Shown: positions 26,179 through 35,286 of the stretch, one piece after another
Numbering within the stretch: position 1 is the first letter of the stretch
Layout of the letters: every line of letters starts with the position of its first letter
Position numbers and translations under genes: made by a program
From: Desulfobacteraceae bacterium Eth-SRB2
GTDB taxonomy: Bacteria > Desulfobacterota > Desulfobacteria > Desulfobacterales > UBA11574
Assembly (NCBI GenBank): GCA_004193595.1
Contig: RPGQ01000037.1
Location: 358,688-422,687, forward strand
Length of the DNA stretch: 64,000 nt
Reading direction: 5' to 3'
The notes under the pieces: model-generated
Told to the model about the DNA's origin: nothing
What the model saw: only the letters and a program-made list of their open reading frames with translations
The model's database searches: none

Positions 26179-27153
26179 ATGGAAGGATGGAATGATGGAA
26201 TGATGGAAGGATTACCCTACGGAAAATACAAATTTTCATGCCGGCTGGATACCCATGGAATTTTACCATCATATAAAGGTTCGACCTTTCGAGGGGTTTT
26301 CGGCCTGGCTTTGAAAAAAGTGGTCTGCGCTTTAAAACGGCAGGAATGCGAAACCTGTTTATTAAAAAACCGGTGCGTCTACGCGCTGGTATTTGAGACA
26401 CCTATAGCCCTTGATCCTCCCCAAGGCTTGAGGGTATCCGTTCCGCCTCACCCGTTTGTTATCGAACCGCCCATAACCCGTCAGATGGAATTTAAAGCCG
26501 GAGAACGTTTTGATTGCTCATTGATCCTTTTCGGTCATGTAAACGCCAGCATTCCTTATTTTATTTATGCGTTTGATCAAATCGGAAAAATCGGTGTGGG
26601 CAGAAAAATAGACGGAAAACGCGCCGGCTTTACACTGAAAACGGTTTCATTAAACGGAACAACAATATATTCGGATACAGATGAAAAGATCCGTCAGGGG
26701 GATTTTGTCCACCACCTGGTCATCGAAGACTTAACCGGGTATTCGGAGGACAGCTTCCGGGTCAAGGTGATCATGGAAACCCCCTTAAGGCTGAAATATC
26801 GCAACCGTCTGAAAGCAGACCTGCCCTTTCATGTGCTGGTGCGTGCCATGCTCAGAAGGATTTCCTCGCTGTTCACCTGCTATGCCGGCGGAGAACCGGA
26901 TATGGATTACAAGGGGCTTTTGGCCAGGGCGGAACACATAAAAATTGTGGACAGTTCTCTGAAATGGCATGCCTGGGAACGATACTCCAACCGGCAGAAA
27001 CAGCGCATGCCTTTAGGCGGCATGATCGGCTCCATCACTTATCAAGGGCAACTGGGAGAATATCTGCCCCTGATGGACGTTTGCTCAAAAACCCATATCG
27101 GGAAGAATACATCGTTTGGGTTGGGGAAAATAAGACCGGAGCTTGTATCATAA
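26179..27153 (+). CDS. cas6: CRISPR pre-crRNA endoribonuclease Cas6
   Basis: The protein belongs to the Cas6 branch with conserved Cys near the N-terminus (CETCLLKNRC) and the C-terminal RAMP end KTHIGKNTSFGLGKI, the glycine-rich loop of Cas6. It should cut the array transcript eight bases before each spacer to make ATTGAGAC handles. The start is uncertain: 26179, 26200 and 26203 are in-frame ATGs inside a GGAAGGATGGAATGATGG tandem stretch that looks repeat-derived, so the first 8 residues may not be translated. It stands 1.4 kb before cas10, separated by a nucleotidyltransferase pair. A second, decayed C-terminal copy lies at about 28330. Confidence 0.88.
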   Translation: MEGWNDGMMEGLPYGKYKFSCRLDTHGILPSYKGSTFRGVFGLALKKVVCALKRQECETCLLKNRCVYALVFETPIALDPPQGLRVSVPPHPFVIEPPITRQMEFKAGERFDCSLILFGHVNASIPYFIYAFDQIGKIGVGRKIDGKRAGFTLKTVSLNGTTIYSDTDEKIRQGDFVHHLVIEDLTGYSEDSFRVKVIMETPLRLKYRNRLKADLPFHVLVRAMLRRISSLFTCYAGGEPDMDYKGLLARAEHIKIVDSSLKWHAWERYSNRQKQRMPLGGMIGSITYQGQLGEYLPLMDVCSKTHIGKNTSFGLGKIRPELVS

Positions 27154-27160
27154 AGAGCAT

Positions 27161-27292
27161 CAAGTTAAATAGGACGCAGATTTGCGCAGACCCGCCTGCC
27201 ATTCGAGGCACAAGCGGGCAGGTATACACAGATATTATTGTTATTTTAAATTTAAGAATATTAATAACCTGTGTTTATCTGTGTCCACAAGA
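27161..27292. repeat. Dispersed repeat, family D copy 1
   Basis: The copy reads CAAGTTAAATAGGACGCAGA, then CAGACCCGCCTGCC and GCGGGCAGGT, then CACAGATATTATT to TTTATCTGTGTCCAC. A copy in inverted orientation lies at 39878-40040. The two bracket the csm operon and the CRISPR array. Confidence 0.65.
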
Positions 27293-27334
27293 GGAAATCC
27301 CTAAACCAAAACAAAAATTACAGAGATTCCAAAA

Positions 27335-27940
27335 ATGAAAAATAGAAAACTGAATAACGTAATGGAAATACTTGTGCACCATTTAACACAACAACACATA
27401 CCATTTGCAGTGATAGGCGCAATGGCTTTGGGATTGTATGGTCTTCCCCGGTTTACATCTGATATTGATTTGTTAATCCAGGGAAAATCATGGCCTGAAT
27501 TAAAACGGATAATGGAGAGACTGGGATATACATGCTATCAAAAAACGGATACTTTTGCTCAATTTGAATCTGAACTGGGCGTTATGGGGTATATTGATTT
27601 CATGTTCGTCAACACCCCGGATGGAATGGATATTTTAAAACGAAGGATTATTGCTGAAGACGAGCTGTTGGGAAAGCTTCCTGTTGTTCAGCCCACGGAC
27701 TATTTTGTTTTAAAAATGATGGCCATCGCCAATAATCCTGACCGAAGCGTAAAAGATGAGGCGGATCTATCAGCCTTTATGCAACTCTATCGAAACCGTC
27801 TGGTTCCCGACTATTTTGAACCCCTTGACAGAGCCAGGATATACTTGTTTGCAGACCGTTTCGGCCAGAAAAAACTCATCGAGAAATATCTTGATCCGTT
27901 ACAGAATCATAGGGACGAGAAAGGGCGGTTTGAATTATGA
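27335..27940 (+). CDS. Nucleotidyltransferase-fold protein (AbiEii/MNT-like)
   Basis: The 201-residue protein has the polymerase-beta-like start AVIGAMALGLYGLPR followed by TSDIDLLI, with the D-x-D metal pair, then YIDFMFVNTPDG with the third acidic position. It resembles AbiEii/AbiGii-type toxins and small nucleotidyltransferases that modify RNA or proteins. Its stop overlaps the next gene start by four bases (ATGA), so the two form one unit. It sits between cas6 and cas10, suggesting a defence or toxin-antitoxin role. The substrate is unknown. Confidence 0.7.
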   Translation: MKNRKLNNVMEILVHHLTQQHIPFAVIGAMALGLYGLPRFTSDIDLLIQGKSWPELKRIMERLGYTCYQKTDTFAQFESELGVMGYIDFMFVNTPDGMDILKRRIIAEDELLGKLPVVQPTDYFVLKMMAIANNPDRSVKDEADLSAFMQLYRNRLVPDYFEPLDRARIYLFADRFGQKKLIEKYLDPLQNHRDEKGRFEL

Positions 27941-28134
27941 AACATCCGGTGAAAAAAAAATATTCAATCACGGCGCAGCGCCGGATTATTTTAAAAATGA
28001 TTAATGCCAGCTTCATTCAGGCTCAAAAGCTTGGCGCCCATCCCTTAACAAAAGGCTGCAATTGTATTGTCTGTGTCAATAAAAGAAAACGCATAATAAA
28101 AGGGCCAACAACCGATTGGAAATTTAAGCTTTAA
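27937..28134 (+). CDS. Small basic Cys-containing protein coupled to the nucleotidyltransferase
   Basis: The 65-residue protein is very basic and contains KGCNCIVCVNKRKR, a C-x-C-x-x-C cluster that could bind zinc. It has no recognised family. Overlapping ATGA with the preceding nucleotidyltransferase implies coupled translation, and pairing of a nucleotidyltransferase with a small partner is typical of toxin-antitoxin loci, but which is the toxin cannot be told. Confidence 0.6.
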   Translation: MKHPVKKKYSITAQRRIILKMINASFIQAQKLGAHPLTKGCNCIVCVNKRKRIIKGPTTDWKFKL

Positions 28135-28182
28135 AATAAAATCGCTTCACGATTTTATACAACGAGGCTACGCCGCTAAAAA
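28135..28182. repeat. Family C repeat, inverted and diverged copy
   Basis: AATCGCTTCACGATTTTATA followed by GGCTACGCCGCTAAAAA is, in reverse complement, the same two-hairpin design as at 23803 and 44732. Confidence 0.55.
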
Positions 28183-28329
28183 GCAGACTAACCCCTCGGT
28201 TGGAAGTAACGTGGATCATTGGTTTTAAATACGTCCTCACATGCCGTTAAAGACAACGGATGTTTAGCTTGCTTTCATGCAGAGAGAACAGCAACGTTGC
28301 AGTGGATGTAGAATCGAAAAAATAATGAG

Positions 28330-28475
28330 TGAAAAAGCGGGATGATCCCTTAGCGATATGATCGGTCCTATCACTTATGAAGGGTCATTGGGAGAAAACC
28401 TTCCACTGATGTATGTTTACTAAAAAGCCCATATTGGGGAAAATACGTCCTTTGGGTTGGGGAAGGTTAATATGG
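28330..28475 (+). pseudogene. Decayed cas6 3'-end fragment
   Basis: The stretch translates as MIGPITYEGSLGENLPLMYVY, a stop, then KAHIGENTSFGLGKVN. This matches MIGSITYQGQLGEYLPLMDV and THIGKNTSFGLGKI of the intact Cas6 at its C-terminus. There is a stop codon and at least one indel, and the N-terminal two thirds are missing. It is a remnant of a second cas6, upstream of cas10, where cas6 would fit as the first gene of the operon. The rest of 28183-28564 holds no gene. Confidence 0.8.
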
Positions 28476-28564
28476 AATTCATATTTAGATATAGTTGGGT
28501 GCATTTTGGTAATTGTTCGGAAGGATAAAAATTTAATCATAGCATTGTTTGCATGGAGTAAAAA

Positions 28565-31171
28565 ATGGATGAAACAACATTAAAAATTGCGGCGGCGGCG
28601 TTTATTCATGACATTGGTAAATTTTCAGACAGAGGGGTTCTGGATATCTCCGAAAAGTATATCAACGATAACTCCGGATTATACCTTCCCTCTTTTCACG
28701 GAAGATATTCTCATTACCATGCGGTTTATACCGCAGCTTTTATTGAAACCATGAAAGATTTTCTGCCGCCTGAATTTAACAGTCCCAGCTGGGGCGAAGA
28801 TGATGCGTTTATTAACCTGGCTGCTGGACACCATAAACCTGAAACGCCTTTGCAATGGGTGATTGCAATTGCAGATCGAGTCAGCAGCGGTTGGGATAGA
28901 GATACCTTTAAGGGTGAAGATGACCAGCATATTTCCTGGCGAGATTACAAATTAACCAGGCTTTTGTCTATATTCGAGCAGATCAGCATGGTTGAACAAA
29001 AAGAACTTAATGATACGATTGATCAATATGCATACCGATATCCTCTAAAGCCTGTATCACCTCTTAACATATTTCCCGGTCTCAAGAAAAAAATTGTTCC
29101 GGAAACAAGAGACGCTGCGGTTGATGAATATATTCAGTTATATGAAGGTTTTATAAAAGGGCTTAAAAGGCTTCGCCACAAGGAAGAAAATACGGCACTT
29201 TGGTTTGAACACTTCGAAAGCCTTATGATGTTATACACATCATGCATTCCTGCCGCGAGGGTTGGGGATGTAGTTCCGGATGTTTCTCTTTATGATCACT
29301 CACATACTACTGCTGCCCTTGCTGCAGCAATTTATCTATATCATTCTCAAACATCAAGCCTGACAATAGAAGCTGTAAGATCATATAATGATAATAAGTT
29401 CTTACTGATTAACGGAGATTTCAAGGGGATTCAGAATTTTATCTTCAGTAAATTCACGGACTCTGAAAAATTTAGATCAAAGATTTTAAGGGGAAGATCT
29501 TTTGCTGTTTCATTGTTAACCGAGCTTGCCGCAGATCTGATTTGTCGAGAAATAGGTCTGCCTTCAACATCTGTTGTTCTAAATGCAGCAGGCAAATTCA
29601 GCATAATCGCTCCCAATACAGAGCAGACCCAGACCGCTATTTTAAAAACTGAAAAAAAAATTAATGATTGGTTGATAAAGGTGGCTTTTGGGGAAACCGT
29701 AATCAATATAGCTTTTCAGAAAGCTGCCTGCAAGGATTTTGTTTCAGGGAATTTTTCAAACCTATGGGATCAATTTTGCAATAGAATGGAGGAAAAAAAG
29801 TATTCCGGCATTGACATGAAGAGATACGGCGGAGTTGTTGAAGGCTATCTTGACAGATTTACTAATGAGCCCGGTAGACCTGCTGTTTGTCCTGTTTGTG
29901 GCAAACGTCCTGCCATGAGAAATGCGGGTATTTATCTTGGAGAAGAATTATTCGCATGTGAACTATGCCGCGATCACATATTTTTGGGTACAAACCTTGT
30001 TAAAAAGAGGCAACTGGCTGTAACGACCATTAATGCCGATGTTGGCAGTAAGGAAAATCACTTGTTTGAGCCCCTGTTTGGTGAATACCAAATATCTTTT
30101 TATGAAGACGATACAACTGAACTTGCTCGAAAAGAACAGCTATTAAAATTTTGGGATCTTAGTTTTTCACCCGAGGAGTCTAAATATGGTGATTCTACAA
30201 TGAAATTTATTAGCGGATATATACCGCGATATACCGCCAGCAATATTAATGATGATCGTATCATATCTTCAAAAAGAGGTAGAGAAGCAAAAGTTGCAGA
30301 TAGTGAACAGCTTGATATCGGTGATCCAAAATCACTGAATCATATCGCCTGTATGGCCAAGCCAGGAAAGCCAGGAAACTATGTTGGAACTGAAGCATTG
30401 GGTGTCATAAAAGCGGATGTAGACCATCTTGGTTTGCTCATGGCTTACGGGCTTGCAAAACAGCGGTTTACTTTGTCCCGTTTGGCTACACTGAGCAGAC
30501 AGATGAACAATTATTTTTCGGTTTATCTCCCACATCTTTTGGAAACGGAACCTGATTTTAACAATATGTATACGGTGTTTGCAGGTGGAGATGACCTTTT
30601 TCTTATCGGACCATGGAATCATGTTATCAGCCTTGCAGATAGCCTTAATGATAGTTTTTCGGAGTTTGTCTGCGGCAACAGTGAAATACATTTTTCAGCG
30701 GGCATAACGTTGCATAAATCACACACCCCGATTCATACAATGGCCGAAGCTGCAGAGCAAGCGCTCGAAAAGTCAAAGTCACATGGAAGAAACCGGTCAA
30801 CATTGTTTTCAGAAACAGCCCCGTGGCAAGAAATTGAAAAGTTGAACCATATTGAGAAGACATTTGAACACTGGCTGGATGATGGGTGGATCAGTAACGT
30901 TTTATTCTATCGATTTAATGAATTCATTAAAATGGCCGCCAGGGAAAAACAGGTTGTATCTGACAGCAAAATTAATATGCGTGATATGGCTTGTACAAAA
31001 TGGCGAGCGTTGCTTGTTTATGCTGCGGAGAGAAATGTTGCCGGTAACATAAAAGGAGATGATAGGAAAAATATTGTAAAAGAGGTTACAGGCAAACTTA
31101 CCGAATGGCTTATGGAGTATGAGGGGAAATTAAGGATTCCGCTTTGGAAAATATTATACAACCGAAGATAG
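28565..31171 (+). CDS. csm1: Type III-A Cas10 (Csm1), HD nuclease and cyclase
   Basis: The 868-residue large subunit of the Csm complex has an N-terminal HD nuclease (HDIGK at 15-19, and AGHHKPE further on) for single-stranded DNA cleavage. The zinc-ribbon CPVCGKRP ... CELC lies near 440-465. The Palm2/cyclase domain has VIKADVDHLG and the active-site AGGDDLF (Asp676, Asp677). All catalytic residues are present, so both DNase and cyclic oligoadenylate synthesis are expected. The ATG has GGAG upstream. It leads the operon cas10-csm2-csm3-csm4-csm5, with gaps of 2-18 bases. Confidence 0.95.
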   Translation: MDETTLKIAAAAFIHDIGKFSDRGVLDISEKYINDNSGLYLPSFHGRYSHYHAVYTAAFIETMKDFLPPEFNSPSWGEDDAFINLAAGHHKPETPLQWVIAIADRVSSGWDRDTFKGEDDQHISWRDYKLTRLLSIFEQISMVEQKELNDTIDQYAYRYPLKPVSPLNIFPGLKKKIVPETRDAAVDEYIQLYEGFIKGLKRLRHKEENTALWFEHFESLMMLYTSCIPAARVGDVVPDVSLYDHSHTTAALAAAIYLYHSQTSSLTIEAVRSYNDNKFLLINGDFKGIQNFIFSKFTDSEKFRSKILRGRSFAVSLLTELAADLICREIGLPSTSVVLNAAGKFSIIAPNTEQTQTAILKTEKKINDWLIKVAFGETVINIAFQKAACKDFVSGNFSNLWDQFCNRMEEKKYSGIDMKRYGGVVEGYLDRFTNEPGRPAVCPVCGKRPAMRNAGIYLGEELFACELCRDHIFLGTNLVKKRQLAVTTINADVGSKENHLFEPLFGEYQISFYEDDTTELARKEQLLKFWDLSFSPEESKYGDSTMKFISGYIPRYTASNINDDRIISSKRGREAKVADSEQLDIGDPKSLNHIACMAKPGKPGNYVGTEALGVIKADVDHLGLLMAYGLAKQRFTLSRLATLSRQMNNYFSVYLPHLLETEPDFNNMYTVFAGGDDLFLIGPWNHVISLADSLNDSFSEFVCGNSEIHFSAGITLHKSHTPIHTMAEAAEQALEKSKSHGRNRSTLFSETAPWQEIEKLNHIEKTFEHWLDDGWISNVLFYRFNEFIKMAAREKQVVSDSKINMRDMACTKWRALLVYAAERNVAGNIKGDDRKNIVKEVTGKLTEWLMEYEGKLRIPLWKILYNRR

Positions 31172-31180
31172 GAGGGAAAA

Positions 31181-31585
31181 ATGGATAAAATTATTCTCTG
31201 GAAGGACAAGGAAAACAAAATAATAGATCCGGAATTATTTTCCACAAAGGCCGAAGCATTAGCAGTAGCTCTTGCTGATGATTGTGAAAAAAGCAGGAAA
31301 AGAAAAAACAAAAGGACTCAGATTAGAAAATTTTATGATGAAGTATTAAAGCTGAATATGGAAGCCAAAACCCGAACAGCCAACTGGGATAATATTTTAC
31401 CACTGGTTAACATGATAATTGCCAAGGCTGCATATGCGAAGGGCCGGGAACTTATTTCAGACAATTTCCTAAATTTTATTCGTTCATCGGTCGAACAGGT
31501 TAAGGTTCCTGAAGATCTTTCAGTATTTGCGAATTTTTTTGAGGCGTTTTACGGATTTTACAGGCTCTACTGTCCAGCAAATTAA
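31181..31585 (+). CDS. csm2: Csm2 small subunit
   Basis: The 134-residue, mostly helical, basic protein has the Csm2 pattern: QIRKFYDEVLKL, then a middle helix (NMIIAKAAYAKGRE) and FANFFEAFYGFYRLY at the end. Csm2 lines the backbone of the complex along the crRNA-target duplex. Position between cas10 and csm3, ten bases after cas10 with AGGAGG before the ATG, supports the call. Confidence 0.92.
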   Translation: MDKIILWKDKENKIIDPELFSTKAEALAVALADDCEKSRKRKNKRTQIRKFYDEVLKLNMEAKTRTANWDNILPLVNMIIAKAAYAKGRELISDNFLNFIRSSVEQVKVPEDLSVFANFFEAFYGFYRLYCPAN

Positions 31586-31603
31586 AGTAAGGAGGAACTA
31601 TCC

Positions 31604-32299
31604 ATGAAATTATTTAACATAAAAGAGTTAAAGGGAGTTATTGTATTGGAAAGCGGACTTCATATCGGCGCAGGAGATTCGGAGATGAGAATCGGAGGGA
31701 CCGATAATCCTGTAATAAAACATCCGCACACACAGGAGCCGTATATCCCTGGTTCTTCACTGAAAGGAAAGATCCGGTCGCTTCTTGAAATGAAAAGTGG
31801 ACTTATGGGAAAAACAAAGGGAAATCCATTGTCAGTTAAAGATATTAAGGGCCTTGATGGGGAAGAAAAAGTGTTTTGTGAAAATATCCTTAAACTTTTC
31901 GGGGCAAGCGGAGCAGATTCTGACGAAACATTATCGTTGGGGCCGTGTCGGGCATCTTTTGCAGATTGCTCCTTGGAAAACTCCTGGAAAAAAGATGCCT
32001 TAGAAAACCACCTGACTTTTACCGAAGTTAAGTCTGAGAACTCAATTAATCGTATTCAGGGTACGGCAAGTAATCCGAGATTTACTGAACGGGTTCCGGC
32101 CGGCGCAAAATTTTTCTTTTGTATTACCATAAAAAAACTCGAAGAGAATGAAAACCTTGAAAATATATTGTTAGAGGGGATGAAGCTTTTGGAAATGGAT
32201 TCTCTGGGCGGAAACGGCAGTCGAGGATACGGCTATGTCAAATTTGAGTTCAGCAATCCGGCTCTTCAGGAGAAGTTTAATGATGTAACGCCTTTTTAG
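31604..32299 (+). CDS. csm3: Csm3 backbone RAMP, target-RNA nuclease
   Basis: This 231-residue RAMP forms the Csm filament and cuts target RNA every six bases. The conserved catalytic Asp is in the thumb-loop motif GGTDNPVIKHP (Asp34, equivalent to Asp33 of studied Csm3). PYIPGSSLKGKIRS is the RAMP signature, and SLGGNGSRGYGYVKF the C-terminal glycine loop. So RNase activity should be intact. AAGGAGG precedes the ATG. Confidence 0.95.
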   Translation: MKLFNIKELKGVIVLESGLHIGAGDSEMRIGGTDNPVIKHPHTQEPYIPGSSLKGKIRSLLEMKSGLMGKTKGNPLSVKDIKGLDGEEKVFCENILKLFGASGADSDETLSLGPCRASFADCSLENSWKKDALENHLTFTEVKSENSINRIQGTASNPRFTERVPAGAKFFFCITIKKLEENENLENILLEGMKLLEMDSLGGNGSRGYGYVKFEFSNPALQEKFNDVTPF

Positions 32300-32310
32300 G
32301 AGGTATAATT

Positions 32311-33309
32311 TTGAAATTCTATGAAATCATCATACAACCAACGTCCGGCTTCGGCACCGCCTTAAAAGGAGACACAATTTTTGGACATTTTTGCTGGCAG
32401 GCCGGTTACGACTCTGAATTGCTTAATGGAGGGATCGAGAAGCAAATTAACCTTTATTTTGAAAAACCCTTCGCTGTTTTTTCATCAGCTATGCCTGTAA
32501 TTGAAAAAGATTCAAATCATTATGTGTTTCGCAGGCCTCATCTGCCATTGTCAATGCTTTTCAAAGGCGGGAAAGATAAAAAAGAACGATTGAAAATTAC
32601 AAAAGAAAACAAGAAAAGAATATGGATGATAAATCCTAAAGGGCTTTATTTAAATATTTCCAGTGTAAATTTTATAGATGACGAAGAACTATGCCATGAG
32701 TTAAGCGGATCTTTTACAGAGGTATCCGAAGAATTTATGGCTGTGTTATCCCAGCCGCACAATACCATTAATCGGCTTACCGGCACAACGGGTACCGGAA
32801 TGTTTGCACCCTACACCAGGGAGAATTATTATTTCCCGATAGGAAGTAAACTTGTGCTTTTTGTGCTTATTGATACAGATGCTACTGATATTGAGCGGAT
32901 TGTTAAAGGTCTTAAACGGATGGGTGTTTGGGGGTTCGGACGAGATGCTTCCATCGGCATGGGACGGTTTGCGGTTTGTAGTTATGAAGAACTTAAATTT
33001 CCGGATGATGAAAATGCGAGTGGCTGCTATACCCTGGCACCGTCCGTCCCTGATTCTGACTTGTTTAAAAAAACCTATTATAATCCTTTTGTACGTTTTG
33101 GAAAACACGGAGATCGTTTGGCAAATGGAAAAAATCCATTTAAGAATCCAATTATTATGGCTGATGAAGCAGCTGTTTTTATTCCGAAAGATCAATCATT
33201 TTTTAAAAAACAGTATATTGGAAAAGCATTAACACATGTATCCAAGACTATGCCTGAAACAGTTGTTCAGGGGTACACCCCTTATTTACCTATTATACTG
33301 GAGCAATAA
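32311..33309 (+). CDS. csm4: Csm4, crRNA 5'-handle-binding RAMP
   Basis: The 332-residue Csm4 has the family N-terminus (GFGTALKGDTIFGHFCWQ), a Y-F-R-R-P-like segment (YVFRRPHLPL), NRLTGTTGTG and the RAMP loop GFGRDASIGMGRF. It caps the complex and joins Cas10 to the crRNA handle. The start is TTG with AGGAGG eight bases upstream. It lies 11 bases after csm3. Confidence 0.93.
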   Translation: MKFYEIIIQPTSGFGTALKGDTIFGHFCWQAGYDSELLNGGIEKQINLYFEKPFAVFSSAMPVIEKDSNHYVFRRPHLPLSMLFKGGKDKKERLKITKENKKRIWMINPKGLYLNISSVNFIDDEELCHELSGSFTEVSEEFMAVLSQPHNTINRLTGTTGTGMFAPYTRENYYFPIGSKLVLFVLIDTDATDIERIVKGLKRMGVWGFGRDASIGMGRFAVCSYEELKFPDDENASGCYTLAPSVPDSDLFKKTYYNPFVRFGKHGDRLANGKNPFKNPIIMADEAAVFIPKDQSFFKKQYIGKALTHVSKTMPETVVQGYTPYLPIILEQ

Positions 33310-33311
33310 AT

Positions 33312-34841
33312 ATGCGTACAGATATCAGCAAACAGATTTTCAGATGTTTTATTAAAATCCTTTCCCCCATTCACATTGGATGCGATGAGGTGTATGATCC
33401 TACTGGCTTTGTGGTGGATGAAGCAGCCAGAAAATTGGTCGTATTTAATCCAATTTTCTTCATTGGAAAGCTGTCTGATGAGGAGAGAGCAAAATTTTCA
33501 ACCATCTGTGCCAAAGGAACAATTTCCTCAATTCTTGAGGTCTATAAGTTTCTTCGGGGGAAGAAATCCAAAGGGACATTAGTGGATGTGTGTGAAGATT
33601 TTGTAGATCATTATCAGAAAACCCTTTCAATTCCAACCGGAAACGAAACAAGAATACAGCAGGAGTTGAACCGGTTTTCTATTCCCCGTACAGCATTTTC
33701 TTCCCTTGACCAGCGCCCCTATATTCCGGGATCAAGCATTAAAGGAGCGCTAAGAACAGCGCACCTGAATTTCATGGAAAACAAGAATAAATTGTCGGGT
33801 TCGGGGAAAAATTATAAAAGCTGGGAGCTCGAACAGAAACTCATGGATTACAGCGGAATCAGTGATGATCCTTTTCGGATGGTTAAGGTTTCTGATTTTA
33901 TGCCGGTGGGTAGAGTCAAAACAAAAATTGTTTATGGTGTTAATGAAAAGAAAAGAATGACAGATAGACCGGCCAGAGGCCAAGCCTTAATATTTGAAGT
34001 GATTCAACCGGGGTCAGTATTTACTGGTCTGATCCGTGTGGAAAAACCAATGAAAAGCGCTCTAATAAATAGACCTATTTCTCTTGACGAATTACTTAAA
34101 AGCACAGAAATTTTCTACAGAAAAGAAAAATTAAGAGAAGATAATGAGTTGAAAGCTATCGGTATATCCCCTTTTAAGTTGAGAGATGAAGAAATGGGAG
34201 TTTTGCTCCGATGCGGAAGGCACTCCGGTGCCGAATCTGTTACTATAAATGGGCACAGAAGCATCAAAATTATGGGAAAGCGGGGTGAACGATCAAAATC
34301 TCTTAACCATGCAACGACGTTCTGGCTTGCCTCTAATGTCAGGGTTCCTAAAATTAAAACAAATCTTCAACCCTTTGGATGGTTACATTTATTTGAATTG
34401 ACGGATAGACTCAGCAAAGAATTTTACGAAAAAGAGCAGGCTTTTAAAAAAGAACTGGTCTTTGAACAAGAAGTTCGACTTCATGAGGCTGAAAGACAGC
34501 TTGACCTGCAACGTCAAGCACAAGAATATGAGGAACAAGAAGCCAAAAAAGTTGAGGAAAAACGGATTGCAGAAGAAAAGCGAAAGAAAGAACTTGCGGC
34601 TATGAGCCCTGATGAGCGGGATCTGGCTGCTTTCGATACCGGACAAATCACCGAGGAACAGGTCAACATTTTCTATAAAAAACTGGATGAGTTTTCTGAT
34701 GAGAACAGGGTAAAATTTGCAGAAAGATTGAAAGATTACTGGGTGACCCAAAAAAAATGGACAAAAACGGAAGTTGGAAAAAAACAATGGAAAAAAGTCC
34801 GGGAACGAAACAAAAAAATAATGGAGATTCTGGGGAAATAA
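33312..34841 (+). CDS. csm5: Csm5 with long charged C-terminal extension
   Basis: Residues 1 to about 360 are Csm5: SPIHIGCDEVYDPTGFVVD at the start and YIPGSSIKGALRTAHLNF in the first RAMP domain. Csm5 caps the crRNA 3' side and helps its trimming. From about 375 to 509 is an unusual coiled-coil, rich in Glu, Lys and Gln (EEKRIAEEKRKKELAAMSPD), ending in a basic helical tail. Usual Csm5 is about 350-400 residues, so this extension of some 130 residues is unusual. It follows csm4 by two bases. Confidence 0.9.
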   Translation: MRTDISKQIFRCFIKILSPIHIGCDEVYDPTGFVVDEAARKLVVFNPIFFIGKLSDEERAKFSTICAKGTISSILEVYKFLRGKKSKGTLVDVCEDFVDHYQKTLSIPTGNETRIQQELNRFSIPRTAFSSLDQRPYIPGSSIKGALRTAHLNFMENKNKLSGSGKNYKSWELEQKLMDYSGISDDPFRMVKVSDFMPVGRVKTKIVYGVNEKKRMTDRPARGQALIFEVIQPGSVFTGLIRVEKPMKSALINRPISLDELLKSTEIFYRKEKLREDNELKAIGISPFKLRDEEMGVLLRCGRHSGAESVTINGHRSIKIMGKRGERSKSLNHATTFWLASNVRVPKIKTNLQPFGWLHLFELTDRLSKEFYEKEQAFKKELVFEQEVRLHEAERQLDLQRQAQEYEEQEAKKVEEKRIAEEKRKKELAAMSPDERDLAAFDTGQITEEQVNIFYKKLDEFSDENRVKFAERLKDYWVTQKKWTKTEVGKKQWKKVRERNKKIMEILGK

Positions 34842-34941
34842 TCAATAAGTTTTAAATGGATGCGGATTTTCATAAACAGTATTTTATTAATTTTCTTGAT
34901 AATCCTGTTATCCTGTTTAAAGACATGACTGGAATTAAACC

Positions 34942-35286
34942 ATGCAAAATAACATTAGAGATGACATCAAGGAGTTCGTGAAAGAAGTTGTTGCTCGGTT
35001 CAATCCGGAAAAAATAATTTTGTTCGGGTCCCAAACTTCAGAAAAAACTACAACGGACAGCGATGTAGATCTTCTGGTAGTGATGGATTTTAGAGGACGT
35101 GCTTATCAAAAAGCCTTTGAGATTAGAAAGAGCATAAAGCGCTCATTTCCGCTAGATCTTCTGGTTCGTCGCCCGGACGACATAGTCTACAGGTTGAACC
35201 AGGGGGACTTCTTTATTAACGAAATAATCCATAACGGAAGGGTTCTGTATGAAAGAGTTGACAAAAGAGTGGATCAAAAAAGCTGA
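34942..35286 (+). CDS. MNT-type nucleotidyltransferase (antitoxin of MNT-HEPN pair)
   Basis: The 114-residue minimal nucleotidyltransferase has the G-S-x9-D-x-D active site in LFGSQTSEKTTTDSDVDLLV and a third Asp in PLDLLV. In characterised MNT-HEPN systems (MntA-HepT) the MNT partner adds AMP to the HEPN RNase and silences it. It overlaps the HEPN gene by 38 bases, indicating strict co-expression. It lies 100 bases after csm5, inside the type III operon. Confidence 0.88.
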   Translation: MQNNIRDDIKEFVKEVVARFNPEKIILFGSQTSEKTTTDSDVDLLVVMDFRGRAYQKAFEIRKSIKRSFPLDLLVRRPDDIVYRLNQGDFFINEIIHNGRVLYERVDKRVDQKS

